Shown: piece by piece, positions 44,662 to 53,196 of the stretch
Numbering within the stretch: position 1 is the first letter of the stretch
Layout of the letters: each line of letters begins with the position of its first letter
NCBI GenBank assembly: GCA_027451905.1
Contig: DAIDHV010000005.1
Coordinates: forward strand, 119,710-183,709
Direction: 5' to 3'
DNA: 64,000 nt
DNA from: Armatimonadota bacterium
GTDB taxonomy: Bacteria; Armatimonadota; Fimbriimonadia; Fimbriimonadales; Fimbriimonadaceae
Translations under genes and position numbers: made by a program
The notes under the pieces: model-generated
The model's input: the letters and a program-made list of their open reading frames with translations, nothing else
What the model was told of the DNA's origin: nothing
The model's database searches: none

Positions 44662-45430
44662 TGAAGAACCGATCCTCAAAGCGACCAGCCTGAGCTGCGG
44701 CTACCATGGTCACGCCGTTCTTGCCGGGATTGACCTTTGCCTTCATCGAGGGGAAACCATTCTTTTATTGGGCCCCAACGGAGTTGGCAAATCAACCCTC
44801 ATGAAGACCCTTATCGGCGCCCTTTCTGCCCTTTCTGGTTCGGTGAGTTTAGAAGGTACTGGAATTGAAAAGTGGGAACCTCAACAGTTGGCTCGGACTA
44901 TTGCCTACGTGCCTCAGCAAGAGCCGGCCTATTATCCTTTTACGGTTCAGGAGTTTGTTTTGATGGGAAGGTTGCCTTATGCAAAGGGGATGTTTGAATC
45001 TGATGCTGATTTTATGGCTGCTGAAAAGGCTATGGAACTTTCGGAATGCCAAGCCCTTGCTGACCGGCCAGTCACCGAACTGAGTGGAGGAGAGCAGCAA
45101 AGGGTTCTTTTGGCAAGGGCGCTGGCTCAAGAACCCAAAGTGCTTGCCTTGGATGAGCCTTCAAGCCACTTGGATATTGCCCACTCCTATGGACTTTTAG
45201 AAACACTAGAAAAACTTGCCGATCTTGGTACTGCGATTATTGCCGCAGTTCACGATCTGAATTGGGCAGCAAGAATCAGAAGTCGGTGCTATTTGCTAGG
45301 CGAGGCGGGAATCATGGCGTCAGGAGAGACGAGGCAAATCCTAAAATCGCCTCAGATTTCCCGATGCTACGGAAGGGAAATCGAGGCGATTGAGGTTTTG
45401 AACGGCACCCTTGTCTTAGTCCCTAAGTAA
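44648..45430 (+). CDS. ABC transporter ATPase of the iron-siderophore/B12 import type
   Basis: Walker A GPNGVGKST, VPQQEP at the Q-loop, a VQEFVLMGRLPY block, LSGGEQQR, Walker B LALDEPSSHLD and H-loop in AVHDLN are all intact. The FVLMGRLPY block is typical of FecE/BtuD/HmuV ATPases. No permease or binding protein accompanies it, so it must work with components encoded elsewhere. The ATG at 44648 overlaps the exporter gene by 14 bp; a longer frame from 44600 is less likely. Confidence 0.88.
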   Translation: MPQPNEEPILKATSLSCGYHGHAVLAGIDLCLHRGETILLLGPNGVGKSTLMKTLIGALSALSGSVSLEGTGIEKWEPQQLARTIAYVPQQEPAYYPFTVQEFVLMGRLPYAKGMFESDADFMAAEKAMELSECQALADRPVTELSGGEQQRVLLARALAQEPKVLALDEPSSHLDIAHSYGLLETLEKLADLGTAIIAAVHDLNWAARIRSRCYLLGEAGIMASGETRQILKSPQISRCYGREIEAIEVLNGTLVLVPK

Positions 45431-45453
45431 TCACAGGGCAAAGCCGGCGTGAG

Positions 45454-45849
45454 TTACTTCTTGGCGGGTGGCTTTTGGGCTGCTTTTTTGTAGTTTTGAA
45501 GGGCGTTGGGTGAGTACCAATTTGACTGGGTCATATTGTCGGAAGGGAGCGGCCGGTATGCTGACATTGGGTTCACTGGTTCAACGAGTCCTGTGTTCTC
45601 AAGGGTCACATTCCCCTTGCCACCAATCCTAGCGATTGTAGGTTTGCCTGCTGCCGTCATTGTTGCTTTCAAAGCTCCTGCAATCTGATTTTTGGAATCT
45701 GGGCTTCGGGCCTGGTTGCCTTGGTCTTCTTTAGCCTGCTTCATTAGCTCTTGAGGGGTTTCGTGGCTGCGGTAGTTGAAGTAAAGAACAACTCCCGCAA
45801 AAATGACCAGCGCGGTGACGGGAAAGATAGGGAATTTCGATTTGACCAT
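45454..45849 (-). CDS. Uncharacterised single-pass membrane protein
   Basis: A 131-residue protein with an N-terminal membrane segment (VTALVIFAGVVLYFNY) and a periplasmic or exported tail rich in Asn, Ala and Lys, ending KPPAKK. No family is recognised. It is convergent with the ABC ATPase gene (23-bp gap) and divergent from the glycosyltransferase. Confidence 0.65.
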   Translation of the reverse strand: MVKSKFPIFPVTALVIFAGVVLYFNYRSHETPQELMKQAKEDQGNQARSPDSKNQIAGALKATMTAAGKPTIARIGGKGNVTLENTGLVEPVNPMSAYRPLPSDNMTQSNWYSPNALQNYKKAAQKPPAKK

Positions 45850-45918
45850 AATGAATTACCTTAGAGATCAGAACCACATTGACATGTTCTATGTGACTCA
45901 ACTCGCCTTATTTGAATT

Positions 45919-47025
45919 ATGACAGCACAAAACGGGCCAAAACCTTCTTCACCAAACTGGGTAGCCGCTATTGATGCCCGCCTCGTTTCGGGGAACTATG
46001 GCGGAGATAGCACCTATTGGACGGCACTTATTTATGGTTTTAAGGAAGTAGCAAATGATTTGCCGCTGCTGTTTGTGAGTAACGCTTCTCGTCCCAAAAA
46101 CATTCCATGGTCTAATTCTTGGCGTTGGGAAGTGGTTCAGGCAAGTTCAAACCGTATATGGAGTTGGTTCTCTTTTCCAAGAATCGCAAAGCGGCTCGGG
46201 GCAAGGGCCATTCATACCCAGTACAATTTAAGCCCCCTTGCGGGAAGGATTGGCATCACCACCATCCATGATGTTTCCTTTTTTATTGGTCCTGAATGGT
46301 TCAGCAAAAAAGATCGGTTTCTTCTGAGCAGATTTGTACCTGCTTCCGCAAAAAGGAGCGCGAAGGTCATCACGGTTTCTCAAACGAGTCGAAGTGAAAT
46401 TGAGCAATATATCCCCCAGGCTGTCGGCAAAATTGAGGTGACCATGCTTGCCGCACCGCCCTGGATTCAACCAGTGGAACGGGAGGAAGCTCGGGACTTT
46501 ACTCGGAAAAAGTGGGGACTCTCCAAGCCCTTTCTCTTGACGGTCGGAAACCAATGGTCCCGCAAAAATCAAATTCTTGCCGTCCAAGCCGCCGACCTGT
46601 TGCCAGAATCGGTGCCTCACCAGCTGGCTCTTGCTGGCAAGCCTGGAGATCTGCCGATATCAAAGCGGGTGAATCAGCTAGGCTTTGTTCAAGGTGACGA
46701 GTTGGCGTACCTCTACGGGGCAGCGGATCTGATGATTTTTCCTAGTCTTCATGAAGGATTTGGGCTACCTGTTTTAGAGGCATTTCGATGCCAGTGCCCT
46801 GTCATTTGTGGCGGAAATGGCGCTCTTCCCGAGGTGGCAGGGGTAGCTGCCTGCATTCCAAAGAGCTATGAACCGCAGGATTGGAGCAGCCAAATCCGGT
46901 CTCTGCTAGAATCATCCGGTAACCTAAACGAGATGCGTGCAATGGGAAGGGCAAGAGCCGACGAGTTTTCGTGGGCTCAAACCGCAAAGCAAACGTTAAG
47001 CGTCTATCAGGAGGTGGGGAATTGA
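45919..47025 (+). CDS. GT4-type glycosyltransferase
   Basis: A GT-B fold enzyme of 368 residues. The N-terminal domain contains TTIHDVSFF and KVITVSQTSR; the C-terminal domain has VGNQWSRKNQ, LGFVQGDELAYLY and the nucleotide-sugar block FPSLHEGFGLPVLEAF with its conserved Glu. Such enzymes transfer sugars to lipid or polysaccharide precursors, probably at the cytoplasmic face. Its stop overlaps the TTG of the Trm112-like gene. Confidence 0.9.
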   Translation: MTAQNGPKPSSPNWVAAIDARLVSGNYGGDSTYWTALIYGFKEVANDLPLLFVSNASRPKNIPWSNSWRWEVVQASSNRIWSWFSFPRIAKRLGARAIHTQYNLSPLAGRIGITTIHDVSFFIGPEWFSKKDRFLLSRFVPASAKRSAKVITVSQTSRSEIEQYIPQAVGKIEVTMLAAPPWIQPVEREEARDFTRKKWGLSKPFLLTVGNQWSRKNQILAVQAADLLPESVPHQLALAGKPGDLPISKRVNQLGFVQGDELAYLYGAADLMIFPSLHEGFGLPVLEAFRCQCPVICGGNGALPEVAGVAACIPKSYEPQDWSSQIRSLLESSGNLNEMRAMGRARADEFSWAQTAKQTLSVYQEVGN

Positions 47026-47216
47026 TCAAAGAAGAGCTTTTGCAAATTCTCGGGTGCCCGCTAGAAGAGGATCGCCCCCCGTTATTGCAGCAAGATGGCT
47101 GGCTGGTGTGCACAAGTTGCGGAGCTAAGTTTCCGATTGTGGATGGAGTTCCAAACTTACTGCCAGAATCCGCCGTGAAATCTGAACAAAAGGGGGCAAG
47201 CAATGGCGGAAACTAG
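47022..47216 (+). CDS. Trm112-like zinc-ribbon small protein (UPF0434)
   Basis: The 64-residue protein reads LLQILGCPLEE, then LVCTSCGAKFPIVDGVPNLL, matching the Trm112/YcaR family zinc ribbon, with CxxC in the second half and a single Cys in the first. Homologues activate methyltransferases or act near lipid A genes; here it sits between a glycosyltransferase and aroQ. I use the TTG at 47022, which overlaps the glycosyltransferase stop; a longer frame from 46971 lies inside that gene. Confidence 0.82.
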   Translation: MIKEELLQILGCPLEEDRPPLLQQDGWLVCTSCGAKFPIVDGVPNLLPESAVKSEQKGASNGGN

Positions 47217-47658
47217 TTATAAAGTCTTGGTATTGCATGGGCCCAACTTAAACTTGGTTGGATTTCGAGAACCTGAGTTTTATGGTCGTAAGCTGCTAGA
47301 AAATATTGATGAAGAGATCAAAGAAGAAGCGAAGCGGCTTAATTTAGAAGTGCGCATTCTTCAATCCAATAGCGAAGGAATCTTGATTGACGCAATTCAT
47401 GAGCATAGAAGATGGGCGGAGGCAATTATTGTCAATCCAGGGGGGCTGACTCACTACTCCATTGCCCTTCGAGATGCCTTGACTGCGGTAAGACTGCCGG
47501 TGATTGAAGTTCACCTTTCTAATGTTCACGCTCGCGAGGAGTTTAGACGCCATTCTGTGATTGCCCCAATTACTTTGGGTCAAATTGTTGGGCTGGGCAG
47601 CCATGGATACACCTTGGCGCTTCAGGCCTTGAAAAAGCTGCAAGAGGAGGTTGTCTGA
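47203..47658 (+). CDS. aroQ: Type II 3-dehydroquinate dehydratase
   Basis: A 151-residue shikimate-pathway enzyme. LHGPNLNLVGFREPEFYG holds the catalytic Tyr region; SNSEG, NPGGLTHYS and EVHLSNVHAREEFRRHS are the other active-site loops. It converts 3-dehydroquinate to 3-dehydroshikimate as a dodecamer in the cytosol. It overlaps the Trm112-like gene by 14 bp and the peptidase ATG by one base. Confidence 0.95.
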   Translation: MAETSYKVLVLHGPNLNLVGFREPEFYGRKLLENIDEEIKEEAKRLNLEVRILQSNSEGILIDAIHEHRRWAEAIIVNPGGLTHYSIALRDALTAVRLPVIEVHLSNVHAREEFRRHSVIAPITLGQIVGLGSHGYTLALQALKKLQEEVV

Positions 47659-48722
47659 TGGACAAATTGAAACAACTGAGAAGTGTAATAAAAGAAAAAG
47701 GGCTTGAAGCGCTCCTTCTTTCCGACATCCAAGATGTCAACTGGTTAACTGGATTTTCCGGTAGTTTTGGAGCCGTTCTTGTCACCGAAAGCCAGGGGCT
47801 CTTTATTTCCGATAGTCGGTATACGGTGCAAGCCGCTGAAGAGGTCAAAACGATGCCTACTAAAACCTTTGCCAGCCCCCAAAACTTTTACGATTTTCTG
47901 GCGGCCCAGGTTCAGGAACTTGGCATAAAATTACTAGGATTTGATTCTAATGAAACCTCGGTGGCAAAGCTCAAGCGGATGGAAACTAGCCTCGCGAATG
48001 TCCAGCTCGTTCCGGCGGAAAGCCTCACCCAAAAAATGAGGATGGTGAAGTCGCCAGACGAGATTGAGCGGGCAAAGCGCGCTTGCGCGCTCGCCGATGC
48101 CTGCTTTGACCATGTTCGAAGGCTGATTCAGCCGGGCAGCATCGAATACGATTTGGGCCTGGAAATCGAGTTCTTTTTTAGAAGGCAAGGTGCGGAACTT
48201 GCATTTGCGCCGATTGTGGTCAGCGGGTTACGAAGTGCACGGCCCCACGGTCACCCAAGCGAAAATCGCCTTCAAGAGGGGGATTTTGTGACGATGGATT
48301 TTGGTGCCAAAGTGGAAGGATTCTGCAGCGACATTACCCGCACGATTGTAGTGAGCCATGCTTCCGAGCGTCATATTGAGGTTTATAACCGAGTGCTGAA
48401 AGCTCAGATTGCGGCGATCAAGGCGATTAAGCCGGGAGCCCTTGCAAAGGATGTGGATTCTCTTGCCAGAGAAGAACTTGGAGACCTTGCCCAGTACTTT
48501 GGCCATGGGCTTGGCCATGGATTAGGTGGAGTGGTTCATGATCTTGGAAGGATGGCCCAATCAAGCCAAGATATTTTTGAGCCAGGGCAAATCTGGACGG
48601 TAGAACCCGGAGTCTACATCGAAGGTTTTGGTGGAGTTCGGATTGAAGATGATGTGCTTGTCACAGAATCCGGGGTGGAAGTTTTAACCCATTCTCCCAA
48701 AGAACTGTTGGTCTTGCCGTAA
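47658..48722 (+). CDS. pepP: M24B family Xaa-Pro peptidase
   Basis: The C-terminal pita-bread domain has the five metal ligands in the usual order: Asp in TMDFGAKVEG, Asp in CSDITRT, His in GHGLGHGLGG, Glu in VEPGVYIEG and Glu in VRIEDDV. An N-terminal creatinase-like domain precedes it. It cleaves Xaa-Pro dipeptides or N-terminal Xaa-Pro bonds. The aroQ-pepQ order is common in bacteria. Confidence 0.92.
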   Translation: MDKLKQLRSVIKEKGLEALLLSDIQDVNWLTGFSGSFGAVLVTESQGLFISDSRYTVQAAEEVKTMPTKTFASPQNFYDFLAAQVQELGIKLLGFDSNETSVAKLKRMETSLANVQLVPAESLTQKMRMVKSPDEIERAKRACALADACFDHVRRLIQPGSIEYDLGLEIEFFFRRQGAELAFAPIVVSGLRSARPHGHPSENRLQEGDFVTMDFGAKVEGFCSDITRTIVVSHASERHIEVYNRVLKAQIAAIKAIKPGALAKDVDSLAREELGDLAQYFGHGLGHGLGGVVHDLGRMAQSSQDIFEPGQIWTVEPGVYIEGFGGVRIEDDVLVTESGVEVLTHSPKELLVLP

Positions 48723-48726
48723 ACCT

Positions 48727-49629
48727 ATGGAGGCAACCGCAATTGCCAAATTACAGCTTAAACATGTGTCTTCGTTTCCAGTGGAGTGCCCCATCTTTAC
48801 CGGTGGGCTTACCGCAATTGTCGGAAGAAACGGCTCTTCGGGTTTAGCCACACTTCTTGCATTGGCATCCAAAAAGCCGCCTGCCATCGTAGGCCGATCG
48901 GTGAGGACGGAACTTGTTGGGCAAAATGGAGTCGGTTCGAAAAGGGCAACCATTCAAAACCTGGTCTCCAATCAAATAAAGTCCCAACCCCTTATTTCTG
49001 GAGAAGCGATCACCGAGGTTCTGGTTGCCCTTGGATTGTGGGACGTTAGAAAATCCCCATTGCACTCGATATCGGCTAGTTTTGAACCGGAGCTGACAAT
49101 CTTAAGGGCCCTCTTTTCTAAAGCCGATGTGGTTTTGTATCAATATGAGTTTGATCGCATTGATCCCTACACCCTCCGCCAGCTCTTCGAGGTTTTTCAT
49201 GCCTATCAGTGCTGGGGTAAAGCGCTAGTTGCCCTCACTCATTCGGCAGAAGTTGCTTCCAAAGCCAATTTGATTATCGGATTTGCAGGGACCAATTGTA
49301 CGTTCCTTGGCAGCCCCCAAGACCTTATTACTCAAAGCAAGGGAGATGAATTTGAGGTGGAAAGTACCAATTGGCCGGCAGTATTAGAAATGGTGAAGCG
49401 ATTTGAAATCGAAGTCGATTCAGTTGGTGACCATCTCCTTCGATTTCGCGCGAAGCCGGGCCAAGAGTTGACGGCAAAGCTGTTGGCTGAGGGTTACGGG
49501 GATATTCGATTTTTGACGAAACGCCGCCCCACCTTTGAAGAAGCCCTGACAAACCTGCTTTCGAGGCGCCCGATTGGCAAGGTTAACGCAAATGATGGTT
49601 TGAATCCGGAAACTGAATCTGAACCGTGA
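48727..49629 (+). CDS. Degenerate ABC-2 type ATPase (probably non-catalytic)
   Basis: The fold is that of an ABC-2 transporter ATPase including its C-terminal DUF4162-like tail (about 220-300), but the catalytic motifs are broken. Walker A reads GRNGSSGLAT (residues 33-42), with Gly where Lys should be; the signature region is SISASFEPE instead of LSGGQ; Walker B reads VVLYQYEFDRIDP (about 135-147), without the Asp-Glu pair. The H-loop (ALTHSAEV) persists. No partner permease is adjacent. It follows the peptidase gene by four bases and the frame is intact, which argues against simple decay. Confidence 0.65.
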   Translation: MEATAIAKLQLKHVSSFPVECPIFTGGLTAIVGRNGSSGLATLLALASKKPPAIVGRSVRTELVGQNGVGSKRATIQNLVSNQIKSQPLISGEAITEVLVALGLWDVRKSPLHSISASFEPELTILRALFSKADVVLYQYEFDRIDPYTLRQLFEVFHAYQCWGKALVALTHSAEVASKANLIIGFAGTNCTFLGSPQDLITQSKGDEFEVESTNWPAVLEMVKRFEIEVDSVGDHLLRFRAKPGQELTAKLLAEGYGDIRFLTKRRPTFEEALTNLLSRRPIGKVNANDGLNPETESEP

Positions 49630-49662
49630 GACGGCTCAGATTTTTCTAGCATAGCTTTTGGC

Positions 49663-51312
49663 TCAATCTTGGCTTGTAGGCCGTGAGGAATAACGCCTTG
49701 AACCACCCGAATTGCCTCCGCTCCTGCCTCGATTTCCGCCAGGCCCTCGAGAAGAGAACCGAGAAGAACTTCCACCGGGGCGGAATGGGCGATCGGAACC
49801 TCGATCTCCCGAGCCACCATAAGGCCTAGAACTTGCCCGTCCGCCGCTTCGATCGCTACCAAATCGGCTCGGTCGGCCCGATGAACTGCCTTCAGAGGAT
49901 CTATATCCGCCGGATCCTGGTCTGTCGGTGCGTGGTCGGCTGGACTGCCCTCGATTGTCATCGGTTCCGCCGGTTCTAGGAGAATGGTCTCGTGACGGAT
50001 ATGGAGGGCGGCTACCGCCTTCGCGGTTAAACGGCTTCCGGTCGCCAAAACTGCCTCGGTCACGATCATACGGCCTTCGATCCCCGCCTTCGCGATTAAA
50101 CGGTCTGCGGTCGCCAAAACTGCCTCGGTCTCGATTGAAAGGTCTGCGATCTCCGCCTTCACGGTTGAATGGCTTGCGGTCGCCAAAGTTGCCACCCTCT
50201 CGATTAAATGGCTTGCGGTCGCCGCCTTCGCGGTTGAATGGTTTGCGTTCACCAAAACTGCTTCCCCGGTCGCGATTAAACGGCTTTCGATCCCCACCTT
50301 CACGGTTGAATGGTTTGCGGTCACCAAAACTGCTTCCCCGGTCGCGATTAAACGGCTTTCGATCCCCGCCTTCGCGGTTGAACGGTTTGCGTTCGCCAAA
50401 ACTGCTGCGATCGCGGTCATAGGGCTTGCGGTCTCCACCATCACGATTGAAAGGCTTGCGGTCCCTTGATGGGCCGGAGTCGGATCGGTATGGCCGATCT
50501 TCTCGGCGAACAAATGGGCCTCTTTCTGTATCTCTTGGTTGACTAAAATCAGGACGCGCACCCCTGTCACCCGCCTCACGTGAGCGATAAGGGCTGCCTT
50601 CGCGGTTGCCTCCACCAAAGCGAGAGCGATTGGGACGATCCCCGAAGCCTCGGCTTGAAGAGCCGGACCGAAACGGCGGCCGATCACCACTTCTGGGGGG
50701 CCTTGAATCCGAATTTTCACCACGGTTGCTTGGTTGGCTTCTTTCTGAGAACGAACTTCCTTCTGAGCCTGTTCTTCGCGGTGAATATCCTTCTCGACCG
50801 CCAGGCTGCGAGCCGCCGTCGCGGCTTCCAAATCTTCCGGATCCGCCGCGTGAGTCATAACTCCTCGGAGCTCGGTCAGAATACGGCCTCGCGCCATAAC
50901 TTCTGCCAAATCCACTTCTGCCTGATTCCCGCTGAGACCGATTGCCTTCGTGCCGTTTCGCTCGCTCTTCTTTGCCTTCCTCTTCTTGGGAAGTATCAAA
51001 GATGGCAGAGTAGATGGCGTCACTGTAAGTGCGGTTCAGGTGATTGACTTCTCGAAAAGTGCGCCTTGAGACGTAACCCTCGCTTTCGGCTACGGCACGC
51101 TCTTTCCAAGCTTCGGCTTGGCTGCTGGTAAATAAAAACTTATCACTTTGGATGAGTTCTTTCTGCTCAATACCAAGGGCGGCAATGGCAGTAATGGCCT
51201 GGGCTGGAACTTGAAGAACATCGCCTAAATCTTCTGCGATGGCAGGTTTGCCGCTTTCAATGAGGGCAACTTTAATTCGATCGAGCAGGGCTCGTTGCTT
51301 GGTTGTGAGCAT
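49663..51312 (-). CDS. Arg/Gly-rich low-complexity repeat protein with N-terminal folded domain
   Basis: Residues 1-115 look folded and winged-helix-like (LLDRIKVALIESGKPAIAEDLG, then EREVNHLNR-type helices). The remaining 430 residues are disordered, rich in Arg, Gly, Ser, Phe and Asp, with more than ten tandem copies of a unit around GDRKPFNREGG and RDRGSSFGERKPFN. Such composition is typical of RNA-binding, condensate-forming proteins. I prefer this frame over a 509-residue frame on the same strand, because it has the folded N-terminus and a start directly behind the asparaginase gene. The repeat DNA spans roughly 49990-50480. Confidence 0.75.
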   Translation of the reverse strand: MLTTKQRALLDRIKVALIESGKPAIAEDLGDVLQVPAQAITAIAALGIEQKELIQSDKFLFTSSQAEAWKERAVAESEGYVSRRTFREVNHLNRTYSDAIYSAIFDTSQEEEGKEERAKRHEGNRSQRESGRSGFGRSYGARPYSDRAPRSYDSRGGSGRFGSRDGGSQPGGREGYSPRRTGSEGSSFSERSQPSNRGENSDSRPPRSGDRPPFRSGSSSRGFGDRPNRSRFGGGNREGSPYRSREAGDRGARPDFSQPRDTERGPFVRREDRPYRSDSGPSRDRKPFNRDGGDRKPYDRDRSSFGERKPFNREGGDRKPFNRDRGSSFGDRKPFNREGGDRKPFNRDRGSSFGERKPFNREGGDRKPFNREGGNFGDRKPFNREGGDRRPFNRDRGSFGDRRPFNREGGDRRPYDRDRGSFGDRKPFNREGGSRPPYPSRDHSPRTGGTDDNRGQSSRPRTDRPGSGGYRSSEGSSSGRPSRFGSDRSGGRASSRPYGGSGDRGSDRPFRPGGSSSRFSSRGPGGNRGRSGGNSGGSRRYSSRPTSQD

Positions 51313-51315
51313 GGG

Positions 51316-52248
51316 TCATTCCTTAAGGCCCACAAAATCAATCGACCTTACCGATCCGTTCTGACAAACCCAAAGAGTAAATATACCCGAATTTGTGGCA
51401 GCACCGAAATTACCTCTAAGATCAAGGGCTAAAACTACACATTGCATCGTGCTAGACAGCGGTTGCCTGCGGTGAATTTGTTTGATGACCGCCTCACAAG
51501 CTTCTTGAGGAGAAAGGCCCTGACGCATAAACTCTACTGCCCGAAAAGAAGCCATTCCTTTCCATAACTCTTCGCCGTATCCGGTTGCCCCTGCACAGCC
51601 CACTTCATCATCGGCGTAGATTCCGGCTCCGATTATGGGGCTGTCTCCAACTCTGCCTGGCAATTTCCAGGCGAGGCCGCTGGTGGAACTGGCGGCTGCC
51701 ACGTGGCTCTCATCTTCTAGACCGAGCATGGTGACCGTATCCCCGATGTGCTGGTTTCCAATTTCTGAGTCTGAACTAAGCTCTTTAGCGGCATGGACGT
51801 AGTCAGATTTGCTAAATTGATGTTTTTCCTGTTTCCACTCTTCGTACTTTTTCATTGCGAGCTCGCCTCGCAAGTCCCGAGGCTGAAATCCGTGCTCGAT
51901 TCCAAACCGCCTCGCCTGAGAACCAGCCAGCATGACATGGTGGGTTTTAGTTCGCACGAGGTCTGCAATTTGAATGACAGGGCAAAGGTCTTGAACCGCG
52001 CAAACGGCTCCCGCCGATAGGTCGGCACCATCCATAATCGAAGCATCAAGCTCAACAACACCATCCGCGTTGGGCAGGGAACCTAATCCAATCGCGACCA
52101 AAGATGGATCAAGTTCTGCGGCGGAAAGCCCGGCAACCAGGTTTTGAGTCAGGGAAGCGTTTTCAGACGCCGACTTCATGGCCGCTTCAATTGCTACTTT
52201 GCCTGGCTCTTTCCAAGTGGCGAGGATGGTTTTTTCTGCTAAAGACAC
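51316..52248 (-). CDS. Isoaspartyl peptidase/L-asparaginase family Ntn hydrolase
   Basis: The 310-residue protein has the autoprocessing site HIGDTVTMLG, where Thr171 would become the N-terminal nucleophile, and the substrate blocks PGRVGDSPIIGAGIYAD and GATGYGEEL typical of glycosylasparaginase-type enzymes. Members hydrolyse asparagine, isoaspartyl peptides or GlcNAc-Asn. The start is GTG at 52248. The next gene downstream starts three bases after its stop, so the pair is probably co-transcribed. Confidence 0.9.
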   Translation of the reverse strand: MSLAEKTILATWKEPGKVAIEAAMKSASENASLTQNLVAGLSAAELDPSLVAIGLGSLPNADGVVELDASIMDGADLSAGAVCAVQDLCPVIQIADLVRTKTHHVMLAGSQARRFGIEHGFQPRDLRGELAMKKYEEWKQEKHQFSKSDYVHAAKELSSDSEIGNQHIGDTVTMLGLEDESHVAAASSTSGLAWKLPGRVGDSPIIGAGIYADDEVGCAGATGYGEELWKGMASFRAVEFMRQGLSPQEACEAVIKQIHRRQPLSSTMQCVVLALDLRGNFGAATNSGIFTLWVCQNGSVRSIDFVGLKE

Positions 52249-52326
52249 AAAATTGGAGCGTACCTAATGGAATCGGCGGCAGCCTAAAGACAAGCCATGG
52301 GCCAATTAAGCTATGATCATAGGAGA

Positions 52327-52746
52327 ATGAGACTGGTTTGGTTAGTTCCTTGCATTGCAGCAGGCGCCCTTTTTTGTGGCTGCCAAGTGAATCCTGCTGA
52401 CCAAGTGTTGGGAGATTGGAAGCTGGACGCGTCTCAATTTAAGACAGCTAACCTCGGAAACAAATTGGGCAGCATCATTAAAAGTGGCAATCTCCATTTC
52501 AGTAAAGATAAAACCTTTACTTTAAACTTTCAGGAGATAGCAAAGGGGACCTATACTGTCAATGATCGCACCGTGACTCTTACCACCCAAACCATTGATG
52601 GACAGCCGGTTGCCAAACTCGAAGCTATTTCACCGGTTGTTTCAAAGCTGGTGACGATCCAAGGCACCTTAGGACCAAATGGTCAATCTTTAACGATAAG
52701 TGCCAACGGAAAACCTACCAAGTTCCTTAAAGTTCATGTAAAGTAA
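52327..52746 (+). CDS. Small lipoprotein, copy 1 of a tandem pair
   Basis: A 139-residue protein with a signal peptide and a Cys-Gly-Cys lipobox region (ALFCGC), then VLGDWKLDASQFKT, FSKDKTFTLNF and a GTYTVNDRTVTL block. The pattern resembles a small lipocalin-like or DUF4488-type beta domain. The next gene encodes a related protein, so the two are tandem duplicates. I use the ATG at 52327 because a start ten codons earlier would put a charged stretch before the signal peptide. Confidence 0.7.
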   Translation: MRLVWLVPCIAAGALFCGCQVNPADQVLGDWKLDASQFKTANLGNKLGSIIKSGNLHFSKDKTFTLNFQEIAKGTYTVNDRTVTLTTQTIDGQPVAKLEAISPVVSKLVTIQGTLGPNGQSLTISANGKPTKFLKVHVK

Positions 52747-52751
52747 AGGAA

Positions 52752-53189
52752 ATGGTGCAGAAGGTTATCAATATCCAGTCTAGCCTAGGCGCAATAGTCC
52801 TTTTTGGTGTATCTGGAATCCTATGTGGCTGCAGCAATCCCTCTCAGGAGATCATTGGACACTGGGCAGTCGACACGTCTCAGCCAAAGATGGCTCAAAT
52901 CAAGAAAGCGGGGGTTTTTGGAGCAATGGCCCTAAACAACGTCAATGTGGACTTTAGGAAAGACAAAACCTTTACCCTCACCATCTTTTTACCGATAACG
53001 GGGACGTACACCGTAAACGGTCATGAAGTGACGCTGCACCCCACTCGGCTCTTGGGAATCGTTCCGACATCCACTGATCAAAATCAAAAGCCCCATGACA
53101 TCGTCGGCACCCTGTCATCGGACGGCAAGCGGCTTGTGCTTGATCCCAACGGAAAGTCTCCAGGTTACTTTGTCAAGCAAAACTCGTAG
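52752..53189 (+). CDS. Small lipoprotein, copy 2 of a tandem pair
   Basis: Paralogous to the preceding gene: a signal peptide and lipobox-like ILCGCS, then IIGHWAVDTSQPK, FRKDKTFTLTIF and GTYTVNGHEVTL. Five bases separate the two genes, so they are one unit. Function is unknown. It is convergent with the oxidoreductase gene, with a seven-base gap and no terminator hairpin visible. Confidence 0.7.
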   Translation: MVQKVINIQSSLGAIVLFGVSGILCGCSNPSQEIIGHWAVDTSQPKMAQIKKAGVFGAMALNNVNVDFRKDKTFTLTIFLPITGTYTVNGHEVTLHPTRLLGIVPTSTDQNQKPHDIVGTLSSDGKRLVLDPNGKSPGYFVKQNS

Positions 53190-53196
53190 CGGGGTT

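Noticed and set aside
49494-51023. A 509-residue open frame on the minus strand overlapping the Arg/Gly-rich gene
   Set aside because: It is another frame through the same repetitive DNA, which stays open because the repeats lack stop codons. It has no folded domain or plausible start, and its Ala/Glu/Ile-rich product looks like a translation artefact.
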